DNA from: Rhizobium sp. AC27/96
GTDB taxonomy: Bacteria > Pseudomonadota > Alphaproteobacteria > Rhizobiales > Rhizobiaceae
Length of the DNA: 64,000 nt
Assembly (NCBI RefSeq): GCF_001692325.1
Contig: NZ_LXKN01000058.1
Span: 62,001-126,000, forward strand
Reading direction: 5' to 3'
Shown here: positions 1 through 8,360 of the stretch, piece by piece
Layout: every line of letters begins with the position of its first letter
Numbering within the stretch: position 1 is the stretch's first letter
The notes under the pieces: generated by a model
Databases searched by the model: none
What the model was told of the DNA's origin: nothing
Seen by the model: only the letters and a program-made list of their open reading frames with translations
Program-made: the position numbers and the translations under genes

Positions 1-62
1 CAGGGCATAGCTACAGCAATGCCGATCTGGTTGGCGCCATTCAGGATGCTGTCGCTGCCTAG
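1..62 (+). CDS. C-terminal tail of an unidentified gene
   Basis: The third forward frame is open from the window edge to a TAG at 60-62 and would end a protein in GHSYSNADLVGAIQDAVAA. The composition looks like a genuine soluble C-terminus, and the next gene begins 100 bases later on the same strand. Only about 19 residues are visible, so no family can be named and even its being coding is an inference. Confidence 0.4.
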   Translation, partial: GHSYSNADLVGAIQDAVAA

Positions 63-162
63 GTAACATTGGGTGATTGCTGCCTGAATGGCAGAGTTTT
101 CTAGAGTGTCGGGCCGCCGCGTGCAAACTCGCTGCGGTCCGACTGCAAGAGGGAAGCAAGAC

Positions 163-558
163 ATGCAACTCGCCAATTATCTGTTCTTCACCACGCATTG
201 CGAGGAGGCGCTTGCCTTCTACACGACCTGCGGCCTTGGCCGGATCTCGCTCCTGATCCGACACGGTGCCGATGGGATGCCACTCGCTGATGATTCGATG
301 CGAGGCATGGTGATGCATGCACGGTTCGAAGGGCCTGGCGTGTTGTTTTTCGCGTCCGACAATCACGATGCCGAACCCATGCGCGGCTCCGCCCATATGC
401 TTGTCATGGATGACCGCGACAGCACCGACAGGATTTTTACCGGATTGGCCGATGGCGGTCGAGTGACGACGCCGCTCGCTGTCCAGCCGTGGGGCAGCTA
501 CTATGGCAAGCTGACAGATCGCTTCGGTGTGCAATGGATGGTGGATTGCGCGCAGTGA
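163..558 (+). CDS. VOC-superfamily (PhnB/glyoxalase-like) protein
   Basis: This 131-residue protein has the single-domain VOC fold pattern of the PhnB-like subgroup. It opens with NYLFFTTHCEEALAFYTTCG (beta strand, then helix after the T-x-x-C-E-E-A-L-x-F-Y signature) and ends in a segment with WGSYYGKLTDRFGVQWMVD, typical of the last beta strand. Members are metal-dependent lyases, dioxygenases or resistance proteins, and the substrate cannot be read from sequence. The ATG at 163 is chosen because GAGGGAAGC lies just upstream and the family starts there; an open extension back to 88 has no ribosome site. Function is assigned to family only. Confidence 0.8.
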   Translation: MQLANYLFFTTHCEEALAFYTTCGLGRISLLIRHGADGMPLADDSMRGMVMHARFEGPGVLFFASDNHDAEPMRGSAHMLVMDDRDSTDRIFTGLADGGRVTTPLAVQPWGSYYGKLTDRFGVQWMVDCAQ

Positions 559-587
559 CCAGTTGGTCGATGCGAAGATGATAAATA

Positions 588-603
588 GTCCGGTCGTCCG
601 GAC
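588..603. repeat. Small inverted repeat between VOC and methyltransferase genes
   Basis: GTCCGG-TCGT-CCGGAC forms a six-base-pair perfect inverted repeat about 70 bases upstream of the methyltransferase-regulator pair. It could be an operator for the downstream GntR protein or simply a small hairpin. There is no T-run, so it is not a terminator. Confidence 0.3.
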
Positions 604-669
604 GAATTCATATGATTGTCATGAGACTGCGCTATCACGGGGTCAGTCCACTCCAGCAGAGATCAGATC

Positions 670-1356
670 ATGGCAAACGCAGCATCCATTTATGCAACCT
701 GGCATACAGAACCGCAGGGCGATATCTCGATGGCGGAATCGCATAGTCCTTACTGGCGACATTTCATCGAGACGGTGCCGGAGCGGGATTTCTCGTCGAA
801 ATCAGTCCTCGATTTCGGCTGCAATCGTGGCGGCTTTTTAAGGCTGCTGCACGCCATGCGGCCCTTCCGCCGTGGCGTCGGCATTGATATTGCCTCGGAA
901 TCTGTCGCGGCGGCCGTCGCTGCCGTCGGCAATATGCCGCTGCAGTTTCATGTCACGACCGACCTCTCACCCTTTGTCGACAGCTTCGATGTGGCCTTCA
1001 GCTATGAGGTCGTCTATCTGCTGCCGGAGCTTCGGCAGCATGCCGAGCAGATGTTTCAGGTGATGCGCAATGGTGGCGTCTATTATGCGGTCACGGGATG
1101 CCACAACGAAATGCCGCTCTGGCCGAAATGGCGCGAGCTGATCGGTGGCAACAGCAATGCGCCGGTACAGGATCGCTCGCCACAAGATTACATTGAGGCT
1201 TTCGCGGCGGCCGGCTTCGATGTTTCCGTGAGGCGTTTCGGCTATGACGGCTTTGTCCGCGCGACCAAGGACCGGAAATACTATCCGAGCATTCTCGATG
1301 CGCTGAGCTATCCGGCCGAATACAAGCTGCTGTTCCGCCTCGAAAAGCGCGTCTGA
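670..1356 (+). CDS. Class I SAM-dependent methyltransferase
   Basis: This 228-residue protein has the class I methyltransferase core: motif I SVLDFGCNRGGFL near residues 44-56, an acidic ribose-binding stretch GVGIDIASE about 20 residues later, and motif IV/post-I FDVAFSYEVVYLLPEL. The acceptor is unknown. The motif I variant CNRGG, rather than GxGxG, places it among small-molecule methyltransferases. It ends one base before the downstream GntR regulator, so the two are almost certainly co-transcribed. An internal ATG at 730 is a less likely start; the one at 670 has AGAGATC upstream. Confidence 0.8.
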   Translation: MANAASIYATWHTEPQGDISMAESHSPYWRHFIETVPERDFSSKSVLDFGCNRGGFLRLLHAMRPFRRGVGIDIASESVAAAVAAVGNMPLQFHVTTDLSPFVDSFDVAFSYEVVYLLPELRQHAEQMFQVMRNGGVYYAVTGCHNEMPLWPKWRELIGGNSNAPVQDRSPQDYIEAFAAAGFDVSVRRFGYDGFVRATKDRKYYPSILDALSYPAEYKLLFRLEKRV

Positions 1357-1357
1357 G

Positions 1358-2086
1358 ATGGAAACGGTCGACCGAAAGGGCGGTAGCGCCCTCTGGCATC
1401 AGATCGGCGAGATTCTGGCGGCTGACATAGCCGCCGGAACTCTGGCTCCGGGGGCGCGATTGCCGACCGAGCCGGAACTGATGGAGCGCTTCGGCGTCAG
1501 CCGGTTCACCGTGCGCCAGGCCCTTGGGCATCTGGAGCAGCGTGGGTTGGTTCGCGCCGAGCAGGGGCGGGGAACCTTCGTCCACAAGGGCGTGCTCGAT
1601 TATACGCTCTCGAAGCGCACCCGTTTCCATAAGAACCTCATCGAGCAGGGCTTCGAGCCTGGTGGCGAGTTACTGGCCCATGAAATCCTGCCAGCGACAG
1701 AACGTGTTGCGCCATACCTGAAGCTGGTGGTCGGTGCGCTGGTCATCCATCGGCGCGGCGTCATGACGGCGGATGGTGTTCCCGTCGAACTTGGTGACAC
1801 CTATTACCCTGCGGAGCGCTTTCCGGATTTCGACAAGGCGCGATTGCAGCATCCGACGATCACGGCGGCGCTCGCGAGCTATGGCATTACCGATTATGAG
1901 CGATTGTCGACCGAGATCGAGGCGCGCATGCCGACGGCCGAGGAAGCGCGGCTGCTGAGACAACCGAAATCGGTGCCGCTGCTCGTCACCCGCAAGGTGG
2001 ATGTCGATATGGATGGCGTCCCCATCGCGTTTTCGGAGTCGATGTGGTCGGCAGACCGCGTCATCTTCAATGCCGAGCTGCGATAG
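1358..2086 (+). CDS. GntR-family regulator with UTRA domain (PhnF-like)
   Basis: A 242-residue repressor-type protein. Residues about 10-75 form the GntR winged helix (LPTEPELMERFGVSRFTVRQ, then LEQRGLVRAEQGRGTFV) and residues about 95-240 form a UTRA effector domain, giving the HutC subfamily. Overall it resembles PhnF regulators of phosphonate genes, but no phn gene lies in view, so the specificity is not established. It follows the methyltransferase by one base and probably controls that small operon. Expected effectors of the subfamily are small carboxylates, amino acids or phosphonates. Confidence 0.85.
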   Translation: METVDRKGGSALWHQIGEILAADIAAGTLAPGARLPTEPELMERFGVSRFTVRQALGHLEQRGLVRAEQGRGTFVHKGVLDYTLSKRTRFHKNLIEQGFEPGGELLAHEILPATERVAPYLKLVVGALVIHRRGVMTADGVPVELGDTYYPAERFPDFDKARLQHPTITAALASYGITDYERLSTEIEARMPTAEEARLLRQPKSVPLLVTRKVDVDMDGVPIAFSESMWSADRVIFNAELR

Positions 2087-2091
2087 CGTGC

Positions 2092-2442
2092 CTAGCGATG
2101 AGAGAGGATGTTGACGATCTTGCCGAAGGGATCGCGCACGTAGAAACGCCGAACGCCCCAAGGCTCGTCCGTCAGGTCGTAGAGGATGCCGAAGCCCATC
2201 GACGTGGCGCGCTGGTAAAGCGTGTCGACATCGTCAACCTCGATCGAGAGATCGGGGACGATAGTGCCCGAACCGCCTTCGCTCGCAACGCTGATCTGCG
2301 GAACCGTTGCCGATTCGGATGCGAAGGTCAGGATCCAGCCGTGATCCATGACGATGTCGAGGCCGAGCAACTCGTTGTAGAAAAGGCGCGCGCTGGCGGG
2401 ATCGGCGGCTGGCAGGTTGGGGATGATGCGCAGAACGGTCAC
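2092..2442 (-). CDS. VOC-superfamily (glyoxalase/bleomycin-resistance-like) protein
   Basis: A 116-residue single VOC domain with the hallmarks RIIPNLPAADPASARLFYNE at the start, ILTFASES in the middle and a C-terminal RRFYVRDPFGKIVNILSHR, which carries the R-D-P-x-G-x-x-x-N signature of glyoxalase-type proteins. I chose the GTG at 2442 because AAGGGACA lies nine bases upstream and the family begins at the first beta strand; an upstream ATG would add 17 atypical residues. It follows ribH on the same strand after a 57-base gap and may be read from the same riboswitch-controlled transcript. The substrate is unknown. Confidence 0.75.
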   Translation of the reverse strand: MTVLRIIPNLPAADPASARLFYNELLGLDIVMDHGWILTFASESATVPQISVASEGGSGTIVPDLSIEVDDVDTLYQRATSMGFGILYDLTDEPWGVRRFYVRDPFGKIVNILSHR

Positions 2443-2499
2443 TGAATTTGTCCCTTGAGAAATGGAGGCGGGCTTATGCCGCGCCTCCATCATGCTAGC

Positions 2500-2976
2500 T
2501 CAGACCGTGACCGATGGCAGCAGCTTGGCGCGCTCATTGAGCAAATGCCGGCAGGCGCTCGCCACTTCGCGACCCTTGATGATGAAATGCTCCTTGAAGA
2601 ATTGGATGTGAGCTTCCGATTCCTGGAAGTGATGCGGCGTCAGAACGGCGGAGAGGACCGGCACGCCGGTGTCGAGCTGTACACGCATCATGGCATCGAG
2701 AACCGTGTTGGCAACGAATTCGTGGCGATAGATGCCGCCGTCGACAACGAAAGCGGTGGCGATGATCGCGGAATAACGGCCGTTGCGGGCAAGCGTTTGC
2801 GCATGCAGCGGAATTTCCAGTGCGCCCGGTACGTCGAAGATGTCGATAGGCGATGCTCCTTCCGTCGTCTGCCATTCGGCAACGAAGGAATCCACGGAGC
2901 GATCGACGATATCGGCGTGCCAGCGAGCCCGAATGATCGCAATGCGGCTCGGCTGGGTGGAGATAGAAATGGTCAT
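2500..2976 (-). CDS. ribH: 6,7-dimethyl-8-ribityllumazine synthase, RibH2 type
   Basis: Condenses 5-amino-6-ribitylamino-uracil with 3,4-dihydroxybutanone phosphate, the penultimate step of riboflavin synthesis, in the cytosol. The 158-residue protein shows ARWHADIVD, IFDVPGALEIPLHA, VVDGGIYRHEFVA and VLTPHHF, matching RibH2 of Brucella and Mesorhizobium, which forms decamers, rather than the icosahedral RibH1. The substrate-binding Trp in ARWHADI and the His in the GGIYRHEF helix are present. An FMN riboswitch lies 90 bases upstream on the same strand, so expression should fall when FMN is plentiful. No other rib gene is nearby, as is usual for the rhizobial RibH2 locus. Confidence 0.95.
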   Translation of the reverse strand: MTISISTQPSRIAIIRARWHADIVDRSVDSFVAEWQTTEGASPIDIFDVPGALEIPLHAQTLARNGRYSAIIATAFVVDGGIYRHEFVANTVLDAMMRVQLDTGVPVLSAVLTPHHFQESEAHIQFFKEHFIIKGREVASACRHLLNERAKLLPSVTV

Positions 2977-3066
2977 GAATTGTGCCTTTCAAGGGTTGGT
3001 ATCAAATATCCCTTGGGCGAACACGCATGCACGCAACACTCCTCTCGCCGAGAAGGATGCGACCTG

Positions 3067-3207
3067 CTTGCCCTCTTCCATCCGGACTATACCGTCGGCT
3101 CCGGCCTCTCACCGGATCTGCTGACCCTTCCGAAACCGGAAGGCGCTCGCGGGCTCGGGGAAGACCCCCATACCGCCGGTGGGGAATTGCACCCCGCCCT
3201 GAGAACG
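3067..3207 (-). ncRNA. FMN riboswitch (RFN element)
   Basis: Read on the minus strand, the conserved RFN blocks follow in order: TCAGGGCGGGGTGCAATTCC, ACCGGCGGTAT, GAGCCCGCGAGCGCC, GGTCAGCAGATCCGGTGAGA, GGCCGGAGCCGACGGTATAG and TCCGGATGGAAGAGGGC. These are the six-helix junction core residues that bind FMN. The element ends 90 bases before ribH, and the space between holds an AAGGG/CCCTT pairing that abuts the AAAGG ribosome site, so control may be at translation initiation. Confidence 0.96.
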
Positions 3208-3245
3208 TGTGGACTATAAATCCATTTCAGCAGGGAAATCAAAGA

Positions 3246-3274
3246 AAAACGCCGGGCTTTTGACCCGGCGTTGG
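3246..3274 (-). terminator. Rho-independent terminator of the ABC transporter operon
   Basis: On the minus strand the stem AACGCCGGG-tcaaaag-CCCGGCGTT is followed directly by TTTCTTTGATTT. It lies about 45 bases past the ATPase stop codon and before the ribH riboswitch, separating the two leftward units. Confidence 0.85.
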
Positions 3275-3316
3275 CGAATAGTTTTCCAAAATTGCCCTGT
3301 GGCACAGGGCAGATTG

Positions 3317-4378
3317 TCAGTCCTGAATGACCAGCAGGTCGGACGAGGCGAAGCGCAGCGTGACCTTTTCGCCGACGCTTGGGGGCAGCATGCCGGGGCT
3401 GTTGAACATGTCGAAGGAAATCGTATTCCCTGCGACGTTCATGCGGGTGCGGATGACCGAGCCCAGGAAGTGGGCCGAGGAAACTTCACCCGTCAGCGCG
3501 GTATCGCCCTTGGCCGATTCTGCCAACGAGCCGGCTTCCGGGCGCAAGGCAAGCGATACGGTGTCGCCCGGCTTGTAGGCCGTGACGGACTGCTTCAGAG
3601 TCACGCCCTGATCGCCGATCAGAATGCGGTTGCTATCGGGATCGACGACCTTGCCTTCGATCAGGTTCAGCGTGCCGACGAACGACGCCACGAAGCGGGT
3701 GGCTGGCGTATTGTAGATTTCGAACGGCGTGCCGATCTGGTCGGCGCGGCCGGCATTCATGACGACGATACGGTCCGAGATCGAAAGCGCTTCTTCCTGA
3801 TCGTGCGTCACGAAGACGGTGGTGATGCCGAGCTGCTGTTGAATGGCGCGGATTTCCTCGCGCAGCGATACGCGGATTTTTGCATCCAGTGCCGAGAGCG
3901 GTTCGTCGAGCAGAAGAACCTGCGGCTTGACGGCGATGGCGCGGGCAAGTGCAACACGCTGCTGCTGGCCGCCGGACATCTGATACGGAAAGCGACCGGC
4001 CAGATGATCAAGCTTGATGAGAGCAAGCATTTCCTTGACGCGCTTGTCGATCTCGGGCTTGGCCATGCCGGCAACCTTGAGACCGAAGGCGACGTTGTCA
4101 TGTACCGTCATGTTCGGAAACAGCGCATAGGCCTGGAACACCATGCCGATATTGCGCTGGTTGGGCTTCAGCGGCCGCTGATCCTTGCCGTTGATCGTGA
4201 GCGAGCCGGCCGTCGGCGTTTCGAAGCCGGCTATCATGCGTAGCACGGTCGTCTTGCCACAGCCCGAAGGCCCGAGGAAGGAGATGAATTCCCCCTTCTC
4301 GATTTGCATATTGAAATCATGGACGACGTGAATGTCGCCGAAGGACTTCTTGATGTGGGTCAGTTCGAGAAAAGCCAT
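3317..4378 (-). CDS. ABC transporter ATP-binding protein (PotA/FbpC-like)
   Basis: Energises uptake by the two permeases encoded just upstream. The 353 residues show Walker A GPSGCGKTT (about 36-44), Q-loop FQAYALFP, signature MSGGQQQRVALARA, Walker B VLLLDEPLSALD and switch VTHDQEEA. These are followed by a roughly 110-residue C-terminal TOBE-type domain typical of the polyamine/iron/sugar (CUT1, PotA) importers. It is the last gene of the leftward operon and lies 11 bases after the second permease. The specificity comes from the binding protein and cannot be read here. Confidence 0.9.
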   Translation of the reverse strand: MAFLELTHIKKSFGDIHVVHDFNMQIEKGEFISFLGPSGCGKTTVLRMIAGFETPTAGSLTINGKDQRPLKPNQRNIGMVFQAYALFPNMTVHDNVAFGLKVAGMAKPEIDKRVKEMLALIKLDHLAGRFPYQMSGGQQQRVALARAIAVKPQVLLLDEPLSALDAKIRVSLREEIRAIQQQLGITTVFVTHDQEEALSISDRIVVMNAGRADQIGTPFEIYNTPATRFVASFVGTLNLIEGKVVDPDSNRILIGDQGVTLKQSVTAYKPGDTVSLALRPEAGSLAESAKGDTALTGEVSSAHFLGSVIRTRMNVAGNTISFDMFNSPGMLPPSVGEKVTLRFASSDLLVIQD

Positions 4379-4389
4379 AGTGGGGAACC

Positions 4390-5178
4390 TTACGCCTTAA
4401 TCGGAGCGGATTTTGAGAAACGGGAAACCAGCTGCAGGAGGGCCATGCTAAGCCAGGTCACAGCAAGCGCGATGATCGCCAAGGCTGAGGGCTCGTAAGC
4501 CTTGTTCGCGCCGACGAGCTGCATGTAGGGCCCAAACGCTGGACGATTGAGCAGTGATGCCATGGTGAATTCGCCCATGACGATCGCGAGGGTGATGAAA
4601 GCCCCGGAAAGCACACCGCTCATGACATTTGGAAAGATGCATTTGAACATGATCGTTGTCCATTTTGCACCAAGGCTTTCGGCTGCCTCCGTCAGCGTGC
4701 CGATATCGATGGTGCGCATCGCCGTATCCACTGAACGATACATATAGGGCAGGGATAATACAATGTACGAACAGACAAGCAGAATGTTCGTCGTGGCGTT
4801 ATAGCCGGTCAGCGGCAGGATTGACGACGAGTTGTAGAGGCGGAGATAGCCGAAAACGATGACGATAGCCGGAATGACCAGCGGCATCAGCGTGATGAAT
4901 TCGACGATGGGGCGCAGCTGCGGCAAGCGCAGCCGTACCCAATAGGCCGTCGGCACGACAAGAAGCATGCCAAAAATTATGGTCAGAAGCGCCATCAGCA
5001 TTGAGAAGCCGAAGGCGACCAAAAAGCCGAAGTCCGAAAAGACCGAGGCATAGGCATCGAAGCTATAGGCGTTGCGCCGCATGCGCAGCGAGAATTCCAG
5101 GGTACCGATAAGCGGCACAATGAAGTAGATGAGCCCGATGGCGACCGCGATCCAGGCAAAGAATTTTTGCAGCTTCAT
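4390..5178 (-). CDS. ABC transporter permease 2 (PotC-like)
   Basis: A 262-residue inner-membrane permease with about six hydrophobic segments and the cytoplasmic EAA loop EAAESLGAKWTTIMFKCIFPNV that contacts the ATPase. The preferred start is the ATG at 5178, which overlaps the stop of the preceding permease in an ATGA; a GTG three codons earlier is also possible. It belongs to the BPD_transp_1 family in the polyamine/2-aminoethylphosphonate/iron group. Confidence 0.88.
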   Translation of the reverse strand: MKLQKFFAWIAVAIGLIYFIVPLIGTLEFSLRMRRNAYSFDAYASVFSDFGFLVAFGFSMLMALLTIIFGMLLVVPTAYWVRLRLPQLRPIVEFITLMPLVIPAIVIVFGYLRLYNSSSILPLTGYNATTNILLVCSYIVLSLPYMYRSVDTAMRTIDIGTLTEAAESLGAKWTTIMFKCIFPNVMSGVLSGAFITLAIVMGEFTMASLLNRPAFGPYMQLVGANKAYEPSALAIIALAVTWLSMALLQLVSRFSKSAPIKA

Positions 5179-6065
5179 TTTTGCCACCGTTCAGCGCGCA
5201 TGCGCATCAAGATATAGATGACGTTCGAAATACCCGTGATGACGATCATGCCCAGTGCCAGCGCATAGCCAAGATTGGCGTTGTGCAGCACGTCGCCGCG
5301 GATTTGCGCGTAGAGTACGATCGGAACGATATTCAATGAGCTGCCGGTGAGCGCGATTGCGGTCGCGATGGCGCCAAAGGAATTGGCGAACAGCAGTAGT
5401 GTCGTGCCAAGCAGGCTGGGCCATAGGATCGGCAGCGCGACCATGAACCAATATTGCTTGTTGGTTGCCCCGAGAATGGAGGCAGCTTCGCGCCATTCCT
5501 TCTTCATGCCATCGAGCGCCGGCGTGATGATCAGCACCATCAGCGGGATCTGGAAGTACATGTAAGTGATGGTAAGGCCGATGAAGCTTAGAAGATTGAA
5601 GCCTGTCGAATAAAGGTTCAAACCGAAATGAGCGAGCAATATGGTGACAAGGCCTTGGCGGCCCAGCGTTGCGATGAACGAGAAGGCCAGTGGCACGCCG
5701 GCGAAATTGGACGCGACGCCCGAGAAGGTCAGGAACGCATGGCGGAGCCATGTGGGGAGGCCGCCAAGCACGAGTGCCCAGGCGAGATAGAAGCCTATGA
5801 TCGCACCGCCAAGGGCCGATACGACCGAAATCTTGATACTGATCCAATAGGCGCTCATGATCGTCGGCGTGAAGAGATCGCCGATATTCTTGAACGTAAA
5901 GCTTCCGTCGGGCGTCAGAAAAGCGCCGGCGACGAGGTAGACTGTCGGGAAAATCAGAAACAGCAGCGCGAAGATCAGGAAGGGCGTAATGCCCAGCCAG
6001 TCAACAACCACGCGCTTGCTGATCAGGGGAGTAGAACTGATCGTTGATGTCGTGACGATGCTCAT
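5175..6065 (-). CDS. ABC transporter permease 1 (PotB-like)
   Basis: A 296-residue integral membrane protein with about six transmembrane segments, the first around residues 25-48 (ITPFLIFALLFLIFPTVYLV). The EAA-type loop, with EAASILGATNKQYWFMVALP, lies near residues 195-215. It pairs with permease 2 to form the channel. The ATG at 6065 is chosen; a TTG eight codons upstream would be the alternative. A hairpin between the binding-protein gene and this gene may lower permease expression relative to the binding protein. Confidence 0.88.
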   Translation of the reverse strand: MSIVTTSTISSTPLISKRVVVDWLGITPFLIFALLFLIFPTVYLVAGAFLTPDGSFTFKNIGDLFTPTIMSAYWISIKISVVSALGGAIIGFYLAWALVLGGLPTWLRHAFLTFSGVASNFAGVPLAFSFIATLGRQGLVTILLAHFGLNLYSTGFNLLSFIGLTITYMYFQIPLMVLIITPALDGMKKEWREAASILGATNKQYWFMVALPILWPSLLGTTLLLFANSFGAIATAIALTGSSLNIVPIVLYAQIRGDVLHNANLGYALALGMIVITGISNVIYILMRMRAERWQK

Positions 6066-6088
6066 GATTGGCCCAATCCGCGGCGTCA

Positions 6089-6126
6089 AAAAAACGGAAA
6101 ACCTCCCCGCCTAAGCGGGGAGGTCA
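6089..6126 (-). terminator. Attenuating hairpin between binding-protein and permease genes
   Basis: On the minus strand ACCTCCCCGC-ttag-GCGGGGAGGT is a perfect ten-base-pair stem followed by TTTTCCG and a run of seven T. It sits after the binding-protein stop and before the permeases. Partial termination or 3'-end protection here would give the usual excess of periplasmic binding protein. Confidence 0.75.
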
Positions 6127-6138
6127 TGTCGAAGTCTA

Positions 6139-7242
6139 TTACTGCACGTTCGAACCGACGACAGAATCCCACTTGGTGGTGATGGCGGCCTTGCCGGCAT
6201 CCTGTTCGTCCAGGGTCGGGAAGACAGCCTTTTCGTAGGCAGCAGCCGGCGGAAGCTTGTCGAGAAGTTCCTGCGGAACCTTCTTGTTCTTCGCCAGGTC
6301 GTTGAAGCGGATCGGGTGGCAATAGCCCTTCAGCCAGCCAATCTGACCTTCGTCGGAATACAGGAACTCCATCCAGAGCTTGGCAGCATTCGGATGCGGA
6401 GCGTAGGCCGAGATCGCCTGCACATAGACGCCGGCGATAACGCCCGAAGCCGGAACCGTGACGTCTACCGGCGGGTTGCCGTTGAGGCTGTCACGCCAGG
6501 AAAGGCCGTTGTAGTCCCAGGCGACGACGATCGGGGTTGCGCCCTGAGCGAGCGATGCAGACTTGCCGATAACCGGAACGAAGTTGCCGGCCTTGTTCAG
6601 CTTGGCGAAGTAGTCGAGGCCAGCGGCGCCGATCTTGGTGGCATCCTTTTCGCCAGCAGCGAGACCAGCGGCGTAAACAGCCTGGACAGCCTGGTTCGAG
6701 GTGCGCGGATCGCCAGCGAGCGAAACGGTGTTGGCGTATTCCGGCTTCTGCAGGTCAGCCCAATCCTTCGGCGGGTTCTTTACGACGTCCTTGTTGGAGA
6801 CGAAGGAGAGAACGCCGTAATAGTCGCCATACCAGTAGCCTTCGGCATCCTTGGCGCTGTCCGGAATGGAGTCCCAGGTCGAAACCTTGTAAGGCTGCAG
6901 AAGGCCTTCCTTCTTGGCGGTCGGGCCGAAGGAGAGACCGACGTCGATGACGTCAGGAGCCTGCGGGCCGGTGTTGCCTTTGTTGGCGCGGATGGCTTCA
7001 ACTTCATCGCCCGAACCGGCGTCCGGGTTCAGTTCGTTGACTTCGATGCCGTACTTCGCCTTGAATGCAGCGATCAGGTCGCCATAACCGCACCAGTTGT
7101 GGGGCAGGGCGATCGTGGTCAGCGTGCCTTCCTTCTTGGCGGCAGCGATAAGATCGGCGCTCGGTTCTGCGGCCGCAATAGCCGTCGAAGCGACGAGCAT
7201 CGCAGTGGAGACTGCCAGAAGACGATGAATTTTAGAGATCAC
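6139..7242 (-). CDS. Periplasmic solute-binding protein of the ABC transporter
   Basis: The 367-residue precursor has a signal peptide of about 24 residues (positive start MISKIHR, hydrophobic core, AIAAAEP cleavage region). It continues as a type 2 periplasmic binding protein of the polyamine/iron/aminoethylphosphonate family (ALPHNWCGYGDLIAAF, PDVIDVG, WDYNGLSW, GQIGWLKGYCHPIR). Two cysteines are visible in the mature part. It is the first structural gene after the RpiR regulator on the same strand and has its own 187-base leader with inverted repeats, so it probably has its own promoter. The ligand is unknown; an amine or amino alcohol would suit the neighbourhood. Confidence 0.88.
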   Translation of the reverse strand: MISKIHRLLAVSTAMLVASTAIAAAEPSADLIAAAKKEGTLTTIALPHNWCGYGDLIAAFKAKYGIEVNELNPDAGSGDEVEAIRANKGNTGPQAPDVIDVGLSFGPTAKKEGLLQPYKVSTWDSIPDSAKDAEGYWYGDYYGVLSFVSNKDVVKNPPKDWADLQKPEYANTVSLAGDPRTSNQAVQAVYAAGLAAGEKDATKIGAAGLDYFAKLNKAGNFVPVIGKSASLAQGATPIVVAWDYNGLSWRDSLNGNPPVDVTVPASGVIAGVYVQAISAYAPHPNAAKLWMEFLYSDEGQIGWLKGYCHPIRFNDLAKNKKVPQELLDKLPPAAAYEKAVFPTLDEQDAGKAAITTKWDSVVGSNVQ

Positions 7243-7327
7243 TGCATTTCCTCCTTTAGGGTTTTCAGTGCTGGCGTTGCTGTTAATGACGTTGCATGAA
7301 GGTTGTGTGACGGCTTCAAAGCATTGC

Positions 7328-7340
7328 GTTTACAGTAAAC
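7328..7340. promoter_or_regulatory. Candidate operator (inverted repeat) upstream of the binding-protein gene
   Basis: GTTTAC-A-GTAAAC is a perfect 13-base inverted repeat about 85 bases upstream of the binding-protein start, inside the regulator-transporter gap. A TGTGACA at 7369-7375 is the reverse complement of the TGTCACA repeated in front of the regulator gene. RpiR or another regulator may bind here; this is inference from symmetry only. Confidence 0.4.
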
Positions 7341-7429
7341 ACGCTTGATTTTGCTTCTAATCGCCAAGTGTGACAGCTGCTGCATTTCTCACCGCGTCAC
7401 CCCCATGTATTTTCGTGGCTTCGTTCCCT

Positions 7430-8302
7430 CTAGTTCAGCTTGCGGAACAACTGTGTTTGCTCGAAAAGACCTTCGAGCGTTTTCATGCGCTCGCTCGTCT
7501 CGTCCCAGGTCAGGCTTTGCACGGCTTCGATCAGGGCTTCGACGATGAAGAGTGTGACGACCGACGAATCCCAGGCCGACGGCGCCTCGATTTGCACGCG
7601 GAAAGTGTGCTTGGCGTGCTTGGCGGCCGGCGTTGCCCATTGATCGGTGAAGACGATGATCTCGGCGCCGCGGCGGCGGGCGGCGGCGGCCAGATTGACC
7701 ATTTCCTGCTCATAGCGCCTGATATCGAAGATCACGAGCAGGTCGCCCGGATTCATGTTCAGGACATATTGTGGCCAGGTGCTGGAATTGGAGGAGAGCA
7801 GCGTCGTATTGGGGCGAATGACCTGCATGTGGGTAAAGAAATATTCGGCAAGCGCGCCGGTGATGCGGCCGCCGACGAAATAAAGCCCGCGTTTGCGTTC
7901 TGACAGCAGTGCCGCGACGCCATCGAATGTCGCGGCGTCTATATCGGACAGCGTCTGGCGCAGATTGTTCGTAATGGCATCGGCGAAGCGATTGAGAATA
8001 TGGGTGCCTGGCGCATTCGATGCCCAGCGATCATGCTTTGTCAGTGGGTTGGAGATCGTCGCCTCGACCTCCTGATGAAGATGGGACTGGAAGTCCGGAT
8101 AGCCCTTGTATCCGAGTTTCTGCACCATGCGCGCCACGGTGGGCGTGGATACGCGCGCATTCTCGGCGACTGTCGTGATGCTGCCCAAACCCGAAACAGG
8201 GTAGTTGTCGAGCAGACTCTTAGCCAGCTGCTTTTCGGCACGCGTCAGCGTGTCAAAGCGCGCATTGATCACGTCAGAAACTGTCTTCGACGCATTGTTC
8301 AC
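7430..8302 (-). CDS. RpiR/MurR-family transcriptional regulator (HTH + SIS)
   Basis: The 290-residue protein has an N-terminal HTH_6 domain (residues about 1-80, with LGSITTVAENARVSTPTVAR as the recognition region) and a C-terminal SIS domain (about 120-260; VGGRITGALAEYFF, GDLLVIFDIRRYEQEM). RpiR members usually bind a sugar phosphate or similar ligand in SIS. It starts at GTG 8302 with GGGGAG 11 bases upstream. It lies between the leftward transporter operon and the divergent amidohydrolase gene, the position expected of a local regulator for both. Confidence 0.9.
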   Translation of the reverse strand: MNNASKTVSDVINARFDTLTRAEKQLAKSLLDNYPVSGLGSITTVAENARVSTPTVARMVQKLGYKGYPDFQSHLHQEVEATISNPLTKHDRWASNAPGTHILNRFADAITNNLRQTLSDIDAATFDGVAALLSERKRGLYFVGGRITGALAEYFFTHMQVIRPNTTLLSSNSSTWPQYVLNMNPGDLLVIFDIRRYEQEMVNLAAAARRRGAEIIVFTDQWATPAAKHAKHTFRVQIEAPSAWDSSVVTLFIVEALIEAVQSLTWDETSERMKTLEGLFEQTQLFRKLN

Positions 8303-8360
8303 TCGATTTTTGCTCCCCGGGACGGTCTTATGCCAGTCTCCTGCGAGGATATAACAACGC

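Noticed and set aside
1358..2086. Naming the GntR regulator phnF.
   Set aside because: Similarity to PhnF is real but no phosphonate gene is present, so the symbol would suggest a role that cannot be shown.
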